In this document: one piece after another, positions 54,148 to 63,820 of the stretch | Numbering within the stretch: position 1 is the stretch's first letter | Layout: the number at the start of each line of letters is the position of its first letter | Source of the DNA: Symsagittifera roscoffensis | Lineage: Eukaryota; Xenacoelomorpha; Acoela; Convolutidae | Length of the DNA stretch: 64,000 nucleotides | Assembly: GCF_963678635.1 (NCBI RefSeq) | Contig: NC_087068.1 | Location: 35,659,436 to 35,723,435, forward strand | Reading direction: 5' to 3' | Position numbers and translations under genes: made by a program | The notes under the pieces: generated by a model | What the model saw: only the letters and a program-made list of their open reading frames with translations | What the model was told of the DNA's origin: nothing | Database searches by the model: none

Positions 54148-57100
54148 TCAATTTAACACCGTCCCATCCACTATACTGATAAGACTCAAGTGCGTTACAG
54201 AGTGACGATACGTTGTCACCAGGGGGTCTGGGAACGCGTACGTCACTGCTGGACCATAAATGCAGGTCACCACCTCCTCTAGGCCCCGGATTATCCCCAT
54301 TGGGTCCGACCTCATTGCCAGGCATAGGTCCGTCAGCAGAGGCATCCCTCTATTCGTCTTCTTCCATTCTTCTCTCGAGGTTGGATTCTCATCTTCACCC
54401 GTCATGTGCCGATTCTGCATCATGAGGTATTGCACCAACAACGTCTTCAACCCCGCGGCACACTTGTAGGAGCTGGTTTCAATGCTCGAGTGGACTCTCC
54501 CCATAGACAGAGGCTCTCCATATTCCATTAATCGATGAAACGACACCAATTCCCCATGGGTCAAGAGTAATAGTGCCAGGTACCCATCAACTCGAAGTGT
54601 CTCCACTCCTCGACTAAACATGTATGCTGGGCCCATGTTGAACAAGTATCTGGGGTAAACCAAATACAAAGCCAAGAGCAGGCTGATGGGCATGCCCAGT
54701 ATCTCCTGCACGAAGGCTCCAAAGATAGTCGCCGTGGTGCCGAACATTCCTGCCATGAATTCCTTCTCCCAGCAAGGGCTCAAGAACTTGATAATCTCAT
54801 AATCCCTCCTAGTCCTCAATTCACCCTTGGCGTGCTCTCTCCAGAACCCTCCAATCGTCACTTCATTGGCGGCCGAGACAAATCTAGCCACCGTCATGTC
54901 TCTTGTTTTGGCCAGCTCCAGTTGTTTCTCCAGAAAACTCCAGACTTGTTTCACGAGGGGTGGTGCTTCCTCCCTCGTCTTGTTCGTGGCGTTCTCCAGC
55001 CTTGGTGTCAAAAATGGCCACCAGCCATTCTCTTGAGTCAAACGATATTTCATCGATTCTAATTGCTTTTCCGTCTCGGCCACATTTCTTCTCTCGTTAC
55101 TGGGACCTCTAGACTTGCTGGTGGAGTTTGTGATCTTCACATCCATACTCCGAAACCACAAGCTGGCCGTCAATTGGCTTATCGCCGGGTGATCGTCCCC
55201 GATGACTGGGCTGAACTTGAGTTGCCTGGCAAAGTTCGATATCTCTAGCAAGAGCACCTCGTCTAATACGATCAGGATGTCGGCTAGTCCATAAAAGCCC
55301 CTCAGTGCATGAGATATGTCCGCCCATGCCGCCGCCAATTCTGACTTGCGAAGCCTCAGGTTCGATGGCTCCAACTCCCGATTGGGGGCTGCCATTAGAA
55401 TCCGCCATTCATTCCCTTCTGCTATCAGGATCAAGACCGCGTACACGAATTGTAGGGCGGGTGGCATATTCGCGTATCCAGGGGATGTGGTAAACACCAC
55501 CTTCGTCTTGGACCCAAATCTCGAGACAACACTCTCTTGCACTTCATTCATCGCCGCAAACAACGCCTGAATGGCTTCCCATATCTTCCTCGATGTCGGA
55601 ATTTCATCGCCCTTTAGTTGCTCAAGAAGTCCCATCGCGTGCAGGTGATAATTCATTCCTGCAAACAATAGCAGCTCAGGTTCACAGGGCATCTCCGACT
55701 TTATTGCCACCACCAGAGTTAACATCTGATTTAATTCAGCTCCTGGCAAAGAGTATATCAGAGTCTCTGGCCAGAACAACTTGGGAGACGTTCCTTCGAA
55801 GTCTGATCCCGCCACAATGACTACTCTCGCAGCAGCTGGATCTGCTCTATCATAAACTGCCAGGGTTTTGGCCAGCTGGGTGCTGCCACAGGGCTTCCCG
55901 TACCTGGGATCTTCCGCCAATTTCGAGCCTTCGTAAGCGGCATCCGGCAATTCCATCGATCCTGGATTGAGTAGCTTGTCCACCACTTTCAACTGTGCCG
56001 GGGTCACCAACCTGATCCTGGCGATGCTCGTTCGGTGCTTGGGAGGTTCTGTTATAAGTCCAGGACTCCCCAGCAGCTTGAGAGGTCGGTAGTTAATGGG
56101 TCCCATGATCGCTTTTGTGGGAATTCCAGTCAGGTCTGTGGTCTCCATCAATTTCGTTCTCGAGAAGTGCGCCTCATGAGCTTTCAACCAGTCCACGCAA
56201 TGATGTCCATTCAAATCCTCGTGCGACACTCGTTCAATCCCCAGGGTTTCCGCCAATTCTCGCCTGCATTCCAAACTCTCTAGGTCCAGTTCTTTCACCT
56301 TCTCAGGATATCTCAAGCGAGCGGTCTCCATAGACCTCTTTTCCCGCTTGCTCTCTGCCACTACCACTGAGGACATCGCCGAGCCTGGAGGTGTTGATGA
56401 CATCACCTCCTCAGATTCCATTGGCGTGGCACTCTGCAATTGGGTCTGGATGCTCCTCGAACCGTCTCTAGCGTCAACTCTCGTTCCCAAGCGACCAGAC
56501 AAGGCCCTTGAGGCAAGGAATGGTGGGTTCGGAGGTGGTCCTAAGGTAAATTGGGCTGTCTCTAGCAGATCCGACTCTAGCGTGTTTATGTGTTCCTGGA
56601 AGACGTCGTTCAGCCACTCCGCTCCCCTTGGCCTATCGAAATGGATTCCATCATTGGAGGTGTCTTCAGGGAATCCCTTTTTCTCCATGCGCTCTGCTAC
56701 GTCCAACAGTCTGACAGGAAGCACACTCTTCCGGTGTATGTCTCGGATCACCTTGTTTAGGTTCCGCACCTTCTCGTTCATCTCCAAGGCGTGCTGATCA
56801 AACATCATGTTGCAGGGGACCGTACATACCGTCAGCAGGATGGGGTCCATCTGGATCCTCAGCTCCTCAAGAAGGCAGCTCATCTTGTCGTACAGCCTCG
56901 TTATTTTCCTCGCTTCTCCCCTCGACACATCGTTTGTCCCGATCATCAGGGTCACCGTGTATACTTTAGTCATCCCTAGCATGTCCAGGGTTGCCAACAT
57001 CTGTGGCGTGGCAGCTCCAGCGAAACTCAAGATTCCTGTCTGCCAATGCGACTGGATCCGGGTCAACACCCGCACCAGGCTGTCCCCTATGATTAGGTGA

Positions 57101-58092
57101 ACTGCACCCTCTGGCACACGAGGTGGCGCGAGATACTCCACCCAGGCTGCATCATGGAAGCAGTCCCTCCTGGCTCCCTGTTCCGCACTCCAATCCAGTC
57201 GATTGTGCCTGTGGTACCTTCCCTCTGTATTTTTCTTATAACTCGAGATCACGACGCTCCTGACCGGCTGTTCCCTCCAAGTTGGGGGAAGCTCCGATCT
57301 TGCCGATCTTTCCCGGTTTTTCTGCTGTAATTTCTCGCCTAGCTCTTTCAGGCGTGATGAGCCGCCACTCACCTGACTGTCGCTCGAGGTCGAGGTTGGG
57401 GTATATCCCGGCAGCACCACATCCATTAGTGGACGTACAGGTTGTGTCTCTAGGCCACGCAAGGAAGGCGTCGCGTCATTCGGTATCCAGACTTCCAACC
57501 CTTCACTCATGTGTTCTCTGGCCTCACGGTCAAGGTTGAACCGTCCTCTTGCCCTGGGAGCTTCATCCACCTCCATGCGCGACTCTGGCCTCGAGCTGGT
57601 CACCACTCGCTCCTTCGGCCTGGCTCCCTTCTGTGCGTCAAGCTCACGTTGTCGCTGTTCTATTCTCTCCAACTCCGACTTCAGTTGATCACGATTCGCG
57701 GCGCTCTCCCGCACCCTTAGTTCCTGCTGATGTTCAACTTTTAGCACCTCAAGTAACCTCAGAGTCTGATCTCGCTCGTTGACTGCCTGGTCTCTCTCCA
57801 GCTGAATCTTCTCTCGATCCAGCTTCGCCTGATCCCGATCGAGGTTCGCCTTGTTCCTTTCCTTCTGCGCCTTCTCGAGCTCTTTCTTTAGAACACCCAG
57901 ATCCGGATATGCTTCGGTCGTCTGTTGCGCTCGCGTCATCGACGGCACCCTACTCGAGCCCTGGCTTGTAGATCTTGCTTTTGGCCTAGTCGGTAGTGGG
58001 AACTCCCCTGCGCCATATTCAGTGTTGTTACTCAGGCCAGGATTCCTTGCCAAGTCAAAGCCCCTTACTCCTCCATCCACGTTCCAAGACAA
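54148..58092 (-). CDS. Element C, coiled coil plus SGNH hydrolase, long form
   Basis: 1314 residues as opened at TTG 58092, directly after an in-frame TGA. A coiled coil spans 65-155 (many KxxLDRDQ-type repeats). The SGNH hydrolase spans about 330-500: GDSL 336-339, FAGAA 357-361, GTND 385-388, DGIH 481-484, all intact. It matches the element A SGNH ORF from the start (DLARNPGL against DLANEPGL). Beyond residue 510 it extends 800 residues absent from A. Within this, 755-940 has VVIVAGSDF, PELLLFAGMNYH and KVVFTTSPGYA, which may be a second, degenerate SGNH-like fold. No signal peptide, no membrane span. Esterase activity is likely, substrate unknown. Confidence 0.85.
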   Translation of the reverse strand: MSWNVDGGVRGFDLARNPGLSNNTEYGAGEFPLPTRPKARSTSQGSSRVPSMTRAQQTTEAYPDLGVLKKELEKAQKERNKANLDRDQAKLDREKIQLERDQAVNERDQTLRLLEVLKVEHQQELRVRESAANRDQLKSELERIEQRQRELDAQKGARPKERVVTSSRPESRMEVDEAPRARGRFNLDREAREHMSEGLEVWIPNDATPSLRGLETQPVRPLMDVVLPGYTPTSTSSDSQVSGGSSRLKELGEKLQQKNRERSARSELPPTWREQPVRSVVISSYKKNTEGRYHRHNRLDWSAEQGARRDCFHDAAWVEYLAPPRVPEGAVHLIIGDSLVRVLTRIQSHWQTGILSFAGAATPQMLATLDMLGMTKVYTVTLMIGTNDVSRGEARKITRLYDKMSCLLEELRIQMDPILLTVCTVPCNMMFDQHALEMNEKVRNLNKVIRDIHRKSVLPVRLLDVAERMEKKGFPEDTSNDGIHFDRPRGAEWLNDVFQEHINTLESDLLETAQFTLGPPPNPPFLASRALSGRLGTRVDARDGSRSIQTQLQSATPMESEEVMSSTPPGSAMSSVVVAESKREKRSMETARLRYPEKVKELDLESLECRRELAETLGIERVSHEDLNGHHCVDWLKAHEAHFSRTKLMETTDLTGIPTKAIMGPINYRPLKLLGSPGLITEPPKHRTSIARIRLVTPAQLKVVDKLLNPGSMELPDAAYEGSKLAEDPRYGKPCGSTQLAKTLAVYDRADPAAARVVIVAGSDFEGTSPKLFWPETLIYSLPGAELNQMLTLVVAIKSEMPCEPELLLFAGMNYHLHAMGLLEQLKGDEIPTSRKIWEAIQALFAAMNEVQESVVSRFGSKTKVVFTTSPGYANMPPALQFVYAVLILIAEGNEWRILMAAPNRELEPSNLRLRKSELAAAWADISHALRGFYGLADILIVLDEVLLLEISNFARQLKFSPVIGDDHPAISQLTASLWFRSMDVKITNSTSKSRGPSNERRNVAETEKQLESMKYRLTQENGWWPFLTPRLENATNKTREEAPPLVKQVWSFLEKQLELAKTRDMTVARFVSAANEVTIGGFWREHAKGELRTRRDYEIIKFLSPCWEKEFMAGMFGTTATIFGAFVQEILGMPISLLLALYLVYPRYLFNMGPAYMFSRGVETLRVDGYLALLLLTHGELVSFHRLMEYGEPLSMGRVHSSIETSSYKCAAGLKTLLVQYLMMQNRHMTGEDENPTSREEWKKTNRGMPLLTDLCLAMRSDPMGIIRGLEEVVTCIYGPAVTYAFPDPLVTTYRHSVTHLSLISIVDGTVLN

Positions 58093-58329
58093 TCATCTGG
58101 TCTGTTCTTGGTTTGATATACCCTCGGTGGTGTACCCGATCATCAAGACAGCCTCCGTTGCAGACTCCCTGCACTCACCCTGGTCCTCCAACTGGAGGAT
58201 GGCATTCAGCATCACCGCCATTCTCTCGTCTATTTGGGTGTAGTCCAAGTCCCTCAGGCGTCTGTACAGCTCATCAAGAGTGGGCTTCTTCAGGGCCGCG
58301 GGCATGGATTTCCAGAATCGGTCTGCCAT
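58093..58329 (-). CDS. Element C, conserved small ORF upstream of SGNH
   Basis: 78 residues from ATG 58329, homologous to the 70-residue ORF in element A (LYRRLRDLDY, MLNAILQL, TEAVLMIGY). Helical; unknown role. It ends in TGA and the same frame then runs straight into the SGNH ORF. Confidence 0.7.
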   Translation of the reverse strand: MADRFWKSMPAALKKPTLDELYRRLRDLDYTQIDERMAVMLNAILQLEDQGECRESATEAVLMIGYTTEGISNQEQTR

Positions 58330-58831
58330 TCTTCGTGACTTCGGGATGTATATAGGTATGTGTTAACCAGCTCAAGAATTACCCAACCGACTTAAGTATT
58401 ACCCAACTCAAGAATTCTCTAGAAACGTTCCCTTGCAAATACTTGCTGTAGGTGCGGATTATCGCGAGTTCAATCAAGATTTCCCTTTCTGTTTCTCGCT
58501 TCGAGTATAGTTGGATTTTCAACTTTGTTTTTCAAACTTGATCTGAAAACAGAAAGCATATTAAAACTTCACATGTCATATTCCTAACCTAGAGGCCCCC
58601 CTTTTCACCAGTATGGTTAAAATCTTATCATTCTCATATCACTTAAAACAATTCAATTGGAATTTCCTTAAAAGCATGCAGATTCATTTTATGTTTTAGC
58701 ACCGTTAACTCTTTTTTAAAATTCAATTGTCATGCCAATCATATCTTAAGATCCCTTTACCTGCGCCGCACCCCAGTACCTAACTCAAGACTCCTCCCTC
58801 ACACCCGACTCGATACCCCCATGTACCCGAC
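58330..58831 (-). other. Spacer between macro domain and accessory ORFs of element C
   Basis: About 500 non-coding AT-rich bases, with several copies of the CTCAAGAATT and ACCCAACTCAAG type words near 58370-58410 and 58780-58830. Equivalent to 32796-33199 in element A. Confidence 0.6.
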
Positions 58832-61800
58832 TCAGGCGATGCTCAAGTAGTACTTCTTATGAAGATACACCATTATCTCAGTTTCTGCAAAGACCACATG
58901 TAGGATAGCGTACAATTCCCTTGGGCTCAGTTTGCCCCTGTTTGGGTCATACACCGGCATTGAGACCTCTGTTATCCCTCTTTCAATCATGAAGTCTCGT
59001 AATCTTGTTAGTGCCAATATCACGTGTTCGGGATCAATTGTGTTCCTGTCATTGACCCTCGTTACTAGGAAGCACAGATATTTGCCCGGGACTTGTGCCA
59101 CTGACGGTGGAAGCGCTGCCATCCCTCCCATTCCTGGTCTCTGTCTGAACGGAAACTCTACATTCTGGTACTCTCTTTTGAAGTCAGCTTCCAATCTTGA
59201 TTTGAAACTCATGTCCGCCGTGATGCAGATCGCGCTGGTCCTGTTTGACAGGATGAAGTCGCTATCCGTTATCATGATGTTCTCCGAGTATTCATTGGGT
59301 ATTTCGAATTTCGTTTTGAAATTCCGACCTATAGTAGGCTCTGGCTCTTCTTCCTCCAGTTCCAATTCGCTCGTTTCTCTCACTTCCTTGAGCTTCTTTA
59401 TCATCAAATTTTCGGTGTGGGTAAGTCCTACCCCCACTCCCCGGACAAAAATATTTATCGACGTCCCCGTCGATGTTGTCGGGTCTGAATTGTCCTGAGG
59501 AATGTCCAGTGGCCTGTCTGTTGCCGTCCATCCGAAAAGAGGGTCCTCTGTCTTCATGTAATTTGCTGCTGATACATCGACTTGCTGAATGCTTTGTCCT
59601 TCGCGGCTCTCGTCTTTGACATCACGCATCCACTCTAGAATCCTCAAGTTCGTGTTCTCCCTCCTCTCTATCTCACTCTGTTCGAGATCCGTTTCTACTT
59701 CTGGCGTCGAGTAATCATCCTGCGGATAATGACCACCATCGTCAATGACCTGCCATTCCTCTCCGGCTTCCAGTTCGCCTGCCTTCAGTAATTCCTCGCC
59801 CAAATTGTCTGGCTGTATCTTATCGATCAGGAAGTCATCCCCGTACCTGTTGTACCTCATGCCGGTGCGCTTACGATTGCCAGTCCTGGTTTCCGGTGGT
59901 GTTGGTCGATCCGGCTCCATCCACTTCGGCACCTCGTCTTGCTCCGGGTCGTTCCAGTCTTCTTCTACAAATGATCCTGCATCAGACCCCACTCCTATCT
60001 TTTCATTGTCGTCCAAACTCAAGTTCTCATTACCATCATTTTTCTCTCGAGTACCTTTCTCATTCACTTCACACGCTGGCTCTACCACCAGGTACTCAAG
60101 ACCCTCCATGTCCTTCGGTATGCACCAATCCTCTGGGGACGGGACGTGAGGCTTCAGATTTTCATAATGTGCCGCTCGCCCAGTACTCAAGCGATAGAAC
60201 CGTCCTTGTTGATGAACCTCCGTTATCATGAATGATCCCCTCCACTTCTTGAGTAGTTTCTTTGTTCCCTTGGGCGGTATTACATTTTGGAAGACCCACA
60301 CGTATTGGCCCACTTCATATGGCTTTGCTCTTAATATTTTTTCGTCGTATTTCCTGCGTTGCCTCATTTGCGCTTGCGCCGTGTTCCTCCTGCATAGCTC
60401 GTTCAACTCCTGTTGTCTTTTGATCGCTTTTTTCACGTATGCCTGAGGCGACGTCCTTTTCCCCTCGTATTCCGGGTAAAAGAATGTCAGAGGCATTGCT
60501 CTCTCCCTGCCCGTCAACATCATGAAAGGACTGATGCCCGTAGTTGAGTGCTGTGTACTGTTGTAGGCTCCTACTACCTGTGGCAGGTATTTGTCCCAGT
60601 CCGTCATGTATCTTGAGCAGTACACCCTTAACATGTTGACCAGTGTCCTGTTTTGTCTCTCTACCAACCCATTGGTCTGCGGATGATAGGTCGTCGAGTG
60701 TGCTTGAGCAATGTGCGATCTCTTCATCAATTCTTTTGTCAAGTCCCCCACAAAAGCTTTGCCGTTGTCCGACTGGAAAGTCATTGGACAACCATACCGC
60801 GATATCCAATGCGTTATCAGATGATCACATGTCTCTTCGGCCGAGGCTGTCTGGCACGGAACCGCTTCCGCCAACTTTGTGAAGTGATCTATTATAACCA
60901 GTATCTGGTTGTATCCCGACTCTGTCATGCAGATTTTTTGATGGTCTATCTGCACCACTTCCTTGAACTCCGAGCTCTCAACGGACTTGAGGGGAAACTT
61001 CATCTTCCTTGGGTCTTTTACCTGGAGACATGCCAGGCAGGCATTCACCCATCTCTCGCAAGCTTTTCTCATTCCTGGCCAATCAAATCTGTGAAGTATC
61101 CTTTGTTGTACTTTGTCTATCCCCTGGTGACCCATCTGGTCGTGTGATCTGAAAAGCACCTCTGTCTGGTACAATTGTGGTAGTATGATGAGGTTGTGTT
61201 TGTGTAATATCTTTTCCTCATCTCTCCTCTTGCACGCTACCACTCCATCAGCTGTGTGATAAAGTAAGTCTTTCTTTTCTTTGTAGAACTGGCTCAAGAT
61301 CTTGTAGCTGTCTTCCTCAAGTTCCCCCTTCTCCTTGACCCCCGACTGGATCCATTTGGAGAGGTTACTTGTCATTTTGTCATTCTTCTGGGCTCTTATT
61401 AGGTCTGACAGCCTATATCTTGCCTTGACATGCTCCTTTAGCGCCATGATCTGTCCATTCATCTCACCAGGGTTGTGGATGTCATCACTCAGTTTCACGC
61501 ATATCATCCTTTTCACGATTTTCATATCATCTTCTGGCACCAGATTCGTTCTGATGTTTGAGTTGCATGATAGTTCACTGAATGGTTTCCTTGCGACCGC
61601 AATTTTCTCAAGTTCCTCACCATCTCGCATCTCCTGTATGTCCATGTTGTATGTTCCTGAAGATGGATCCGTCTGTAACTCCCTGTCGTGGTGCCTTGTC
61701 TTCTCTTCCGCCAGTATCATGCACAGACTGTCTTGGTTTTCGCTGCTCTCATCCGAGTCTTCATCCCATCCTTCACGCTCCCCGGACAATTTTCCTTCTC

Positions 61801-63820
61801 CGGTTCCTTCTTCCGTGAACCTGGAACACTCCCCGGACTCTTGACCTAGTCCCAGGTGTTCAGTATCTTCCTTGAACGTCACTTTCTTTTTCCTAACCTT
61901 GGTCTGCTCCAGAATGTCTTCGGGGATTTTGTCAACTAGTGACCGCACGACATCTTTGCTGTCAGTGACGCTTCCTCTTGATGAGTCAGTATCGTTCACT
62001 GTCTCTTTTCTCCGAAGTATAGTGAATTCCGGTTTCTCTTGACCCTTCTCCTGGATCATGGGCTTATCATCTGATAGTTTCTCGAGCAACCTCATTAAGT
62101 CATCATCTATCTGTGCAGTTCCTGCTTCCACCTGGTTAAGATCATAGCCTTTTGCCTTGAGCGTCTCCTTCACGATCTTCGACTTGAGTATAATCTCAAT
62201 CGGAATCCTCTTGCTCTTCCTCAAGATGGTCTTCTCTGGAGGCTCTTTAGGCAATTCAGGATGATCTTCTATCGGTTTGCCTGACTTGTCCAGCCATCTC
62301 GTGAGTGGAAGACTTTCGTACGTTTCCTTGTCCATGAATGAGAAGCCATCTTTGATTTCAGGTCTATCTGCTTCTCTTTGCTCTTGTCTCTCATAGAACT
62401 CCGTCTTCTTACTCAAGCTGTCGGCATTCTGATGTTTATCTCGCGTTCTATGCTCAATTATCATGTTGTATCCGTCCAGGCGAACTATCCACCTCCCAAT
62501 GTAACTTTGGTCCATTGAGTACGTTTTCAGCCAGCTCAGTGCTCTGTTGTCGACTCGCAACTTGAATGGCTCACTGCCCAGGTATGCCCTGTATTTCTCG
62601 ACAAAGGTAACCACCGCGAACATCTCAGCTTTCGGTGCTCCGTACTTCATTTCCGTGTCACTCAGGACTTTGCTCCCGTACGCTATTGGTCTCAAGACTG
62701 TCTTCCCATTCCATTCTTGTTCTTGGTGGAGAATCCCAGAAATCGCGACTACCGACGCATCCGTGTCCAGCACGTACATCCCTTTCTCAGTCGGCATACC
62801 CAGTACTGGTGCCTCACATAGCTCTTTCTTTATCCTCTGGAATGACTCTTCTGCTGCGTTGTTCCACGTGAACTTCTTGCCCTTGTGTCTCATTAATTGT
62901 TGCATCGGGTATACCTTGTCTGCATAGCCTTTGATGAACTCTCTATAATAGTTAGCGAAACCCAGGAAGCTCATCAACTGGTGCTCTGTCTTCGGTGATT
63001 TCCAGGTCAGGACTGCTTCCACGGCGTCCGTATCAGGTCTGATGCCGTGCTTGTCTACAATCCTGCCCAAGTATTTTATTGAGTCCTTGAGTATCTCGCA
63101 CTTTGATGGGTTACACTTTAGCCCCGACCTCTTCATGCATGCAAACACTTCGTCTAGTCTCTCAATGTGGTCTTCCAGTGTTGGCGTCGCTATTACCACG
63201 TCATCCACGTAGCACATTACCAGGTTGCCATACTTCTTCGTTACGCCTATCAGCGCGTGTGCCATCAACCGCTGAAACGTGGCTGTGGCATTGCAAAGTC
63301 CAAACGGCATCCGTTTCCATTGAAACAGACCCAACTCGCAGGCAAACCCTGTCTTGTCCCTGTCCTGCTTCCTTAGTGGTACTTGCCAAAAGGCCGAGCC
63401 TAAATCAAGAGTCGTAAAAAATTTTGCATCACCTAACTTCGAGAGGCTCTCATCAATCCTAGATATGGGATAGGCATCCTTCACCGTGACGGAGTTCAGG
63501 TATCGAAAGTCACAACAAAACCTCAACTGGTCGCCTTTCTTTTTGGCCATCACTACTCCACACGCCCACGGTGACTTGGATGGTTCTATCATGTCATACT
63601 CTAGTAACGTCTCGATCTCTTTTCTACACGCGTCCGATTTGTGTGGGGTCATGCGCCTCGCCCCCTCCCTGTGTGGTACCGCGTTTTCCTCAAGTTCTAT
63701 TTCATGCTCAACGAAATTACAACACCCGATATCCGCCTTATGCCTCGAAAAAACTTCCTCGTTCCGCTCTAGTACGTCCTTGATGGCTTCGAGCTGTTCA
63801 TCTTTCAGTTTGCCCCTCAA
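58832..63820 (-). CDS. Element C, RT-RNase H-integrase-macro polyprotein in one frame
   Basis: 1662 residues as opened at TTG 63820, the 3' part of gag-pol. Reverse transcriptase has LDLGSAFWQVPL, MPFGLCNA and YVDD at 204-207. RNase H has DTDAS at 352 and RVDNRALSWL. A charged linker of about 330 residues follows. Integrase has SHDQMGHQG and CLAC (HHCC, about 885-930), then D, SDNG and LVERQ of the DDE triad (about 955-1055), and KWRGSFMITEV in place of KWRGPF. The last 149 residues are the macro-like domain (ADFKREYQNVEF, GKYLCFLVTR, SMPVYDPNRG). Unlike element A there is no frame break between RNase H and integrase. Confidence 0.93.
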   Translation of the reverse strand: MRGKLKDEQLEAIKDVLERNEEVFSRHKADIGCCNFVEHEIELEENAVPHREGARRMTPHKSDACRKEIETLLEYDMIEPSKSPWACGVVMAKKKGDQLRFCCDFRYLNSVTVKDAYPISRIDESLSKLGDAKFFTTLDLGSAFWQVPLRKQDRDKTGFACELGLFQWKRMPFGLCNATATFQRLMAHALIGVTKKYGNLVMCYVDDVVIATPTLEDHIERLDEVFACMKRSGLKCNPSKCEILKDSIKYLGRIVDKHGIRPDTDAVEAVLTWKSPKTEHQLMSFLGFANYYREFIKGYADKVYPMQQLMRHKGKKFTWNNAAEESFQRIKKELCEAPVLGMPTEKGMYVLDTDASVVAISGILHQEQEWNGKTVLRPIAYGSKVLSDTEMKYGAPKAEMFAVVTFVEKYRAYLGSEPFKLRVDNRALSWLKTYSMDQSYIGRWIVRLDGYNMIIEHRTRDKHQNADSLSKKTEFYERQEQREADRPEIKDGFSFMDKETYESLPLTRWLDKSGKPIEDHPELPKEPPEKTILRKSKRIPIEIILKSKIVKETLKAKGYDLNQVEAGTAQIDDDLMRLLEKLSDDKPMIQEKGQEKPEFTILRRKETVNDTDSSRGSVTDSKDVVRSLVDKIPEDILEQTKVRKKKVTFKEDTEHLGLGQESGECSRFTEEGTGEGKLSGEREGWDEDSDESSENQDSLCMILAEEKTRHHDRELQTDPSSGTYNMDIQEMRDGEELEKIAVARKPFSELSCNSNIRTNLVPEDDMKIVKRMICVKLSDDIHNPGEMNGQIMALKEHVKARYRLSDLIRAQKNDKMTSNLSKWIQSGVKEKGELEEDSYKILSQFYKEKKDLLYHTADGVVACKRRDEEKILHKHNLIILPQLYQTEVLFRSHDQMGHQGIDKVQQRILHRFDWPGMRKACERWVNACLACLQVKDPRKMKFPLKSVESSEFKEVVQIDHQKICMTESGYNQILVIIDHFTKLAEAVPCQTASAEETCDHLITHWISRYGCPMTFQSDNGKAFVGDLTKELMKRSHIAQAHSTTYHPQTNGLVERQNRTLVNMLRVYCSRYMTDWDKYLPQVVGAYNSTQHSTTGISPFMMLTGRERAMPLTFFYPEYEGKRTSPQAYVKKAIKRQQELNELCRRNTAQAQMRQRRKYDEKILRAKPYEVGQYVWVFQNVIPPKGTKKLLKKWRGSFMITEVHQQGRFYRLSTGRAAHYENLKPHVPSPEDWCIPKDMEGLEYLVVEPACEVNEKGTREKNDGNENLSLDDNEKIGVGSDAGSFVEEDWNDPEQDEVPKWMEPDRPTPPETRTGNRKRTGMRYNRYGDDFLIDKIQPDNLGEELLKAGELEAGEEWQVIDDGGHYPQDDYSTPEVETDLEQSEIERRENTNLRILEWMRDVKDESREGQSIQQVDVSAANYMKTEDPLFGWTATDRPLDIPQDNSDPTTSTGTSINIFVRGVGVGLTHTENLMIKKLKEVRETSELELEEEEPEPTIGRNFKTKFEIPNEYSENIMITDSDFILSNRTSAICITADMSFKSRLEADFKREYQNVEFPFRQRPGMGGMAALPPSVAQVPGKYLCFLVTRVNDRNTIDPEHVILALTRLRDFMIERGITEVSMPVYDPNRGKLSPRELYAILHVVFAETEIMVYLHKKYYLSIA
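59437..59446 (-). other. Internal PPT-like site, pre-macro position (element C)
   Basis: GTCCGGGGAG, identical to the C polypurine tract and to the element A site at 33811-33820, in the same VRGVGVG codons. Confidence 0.55.
61778..61838 (-). other. Pair of internal PPT-like sites (element C)
   Basis: GTCCGGGGAG at 61778-61787 and 61829-61838, in the RNase H-integrase linker, reading Ser-Gly-Glu. Equivalent in position to the three copies at 36299-36439 in element A, although the surrounding protein sequence is hardly alignable. Confidence 0.55.

Noticed and set aside
49448-58092. Calling the accessory ORFs an envelope gene
   Set aside because: No signal peptide, no membrane anchor, no cleavage site and no Cys-rich ectodomain; the proteins are coiled-coil, SGNH and helical, so env is not supported.
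48193-58329. Reassigned stop codons as the explanation for in-frame stops in element C
   Set aside because: All three stop codons occur at the junctions, and the long ORFs of A and C and the CFAP46 exons use none of them internally, so the standard code fits.
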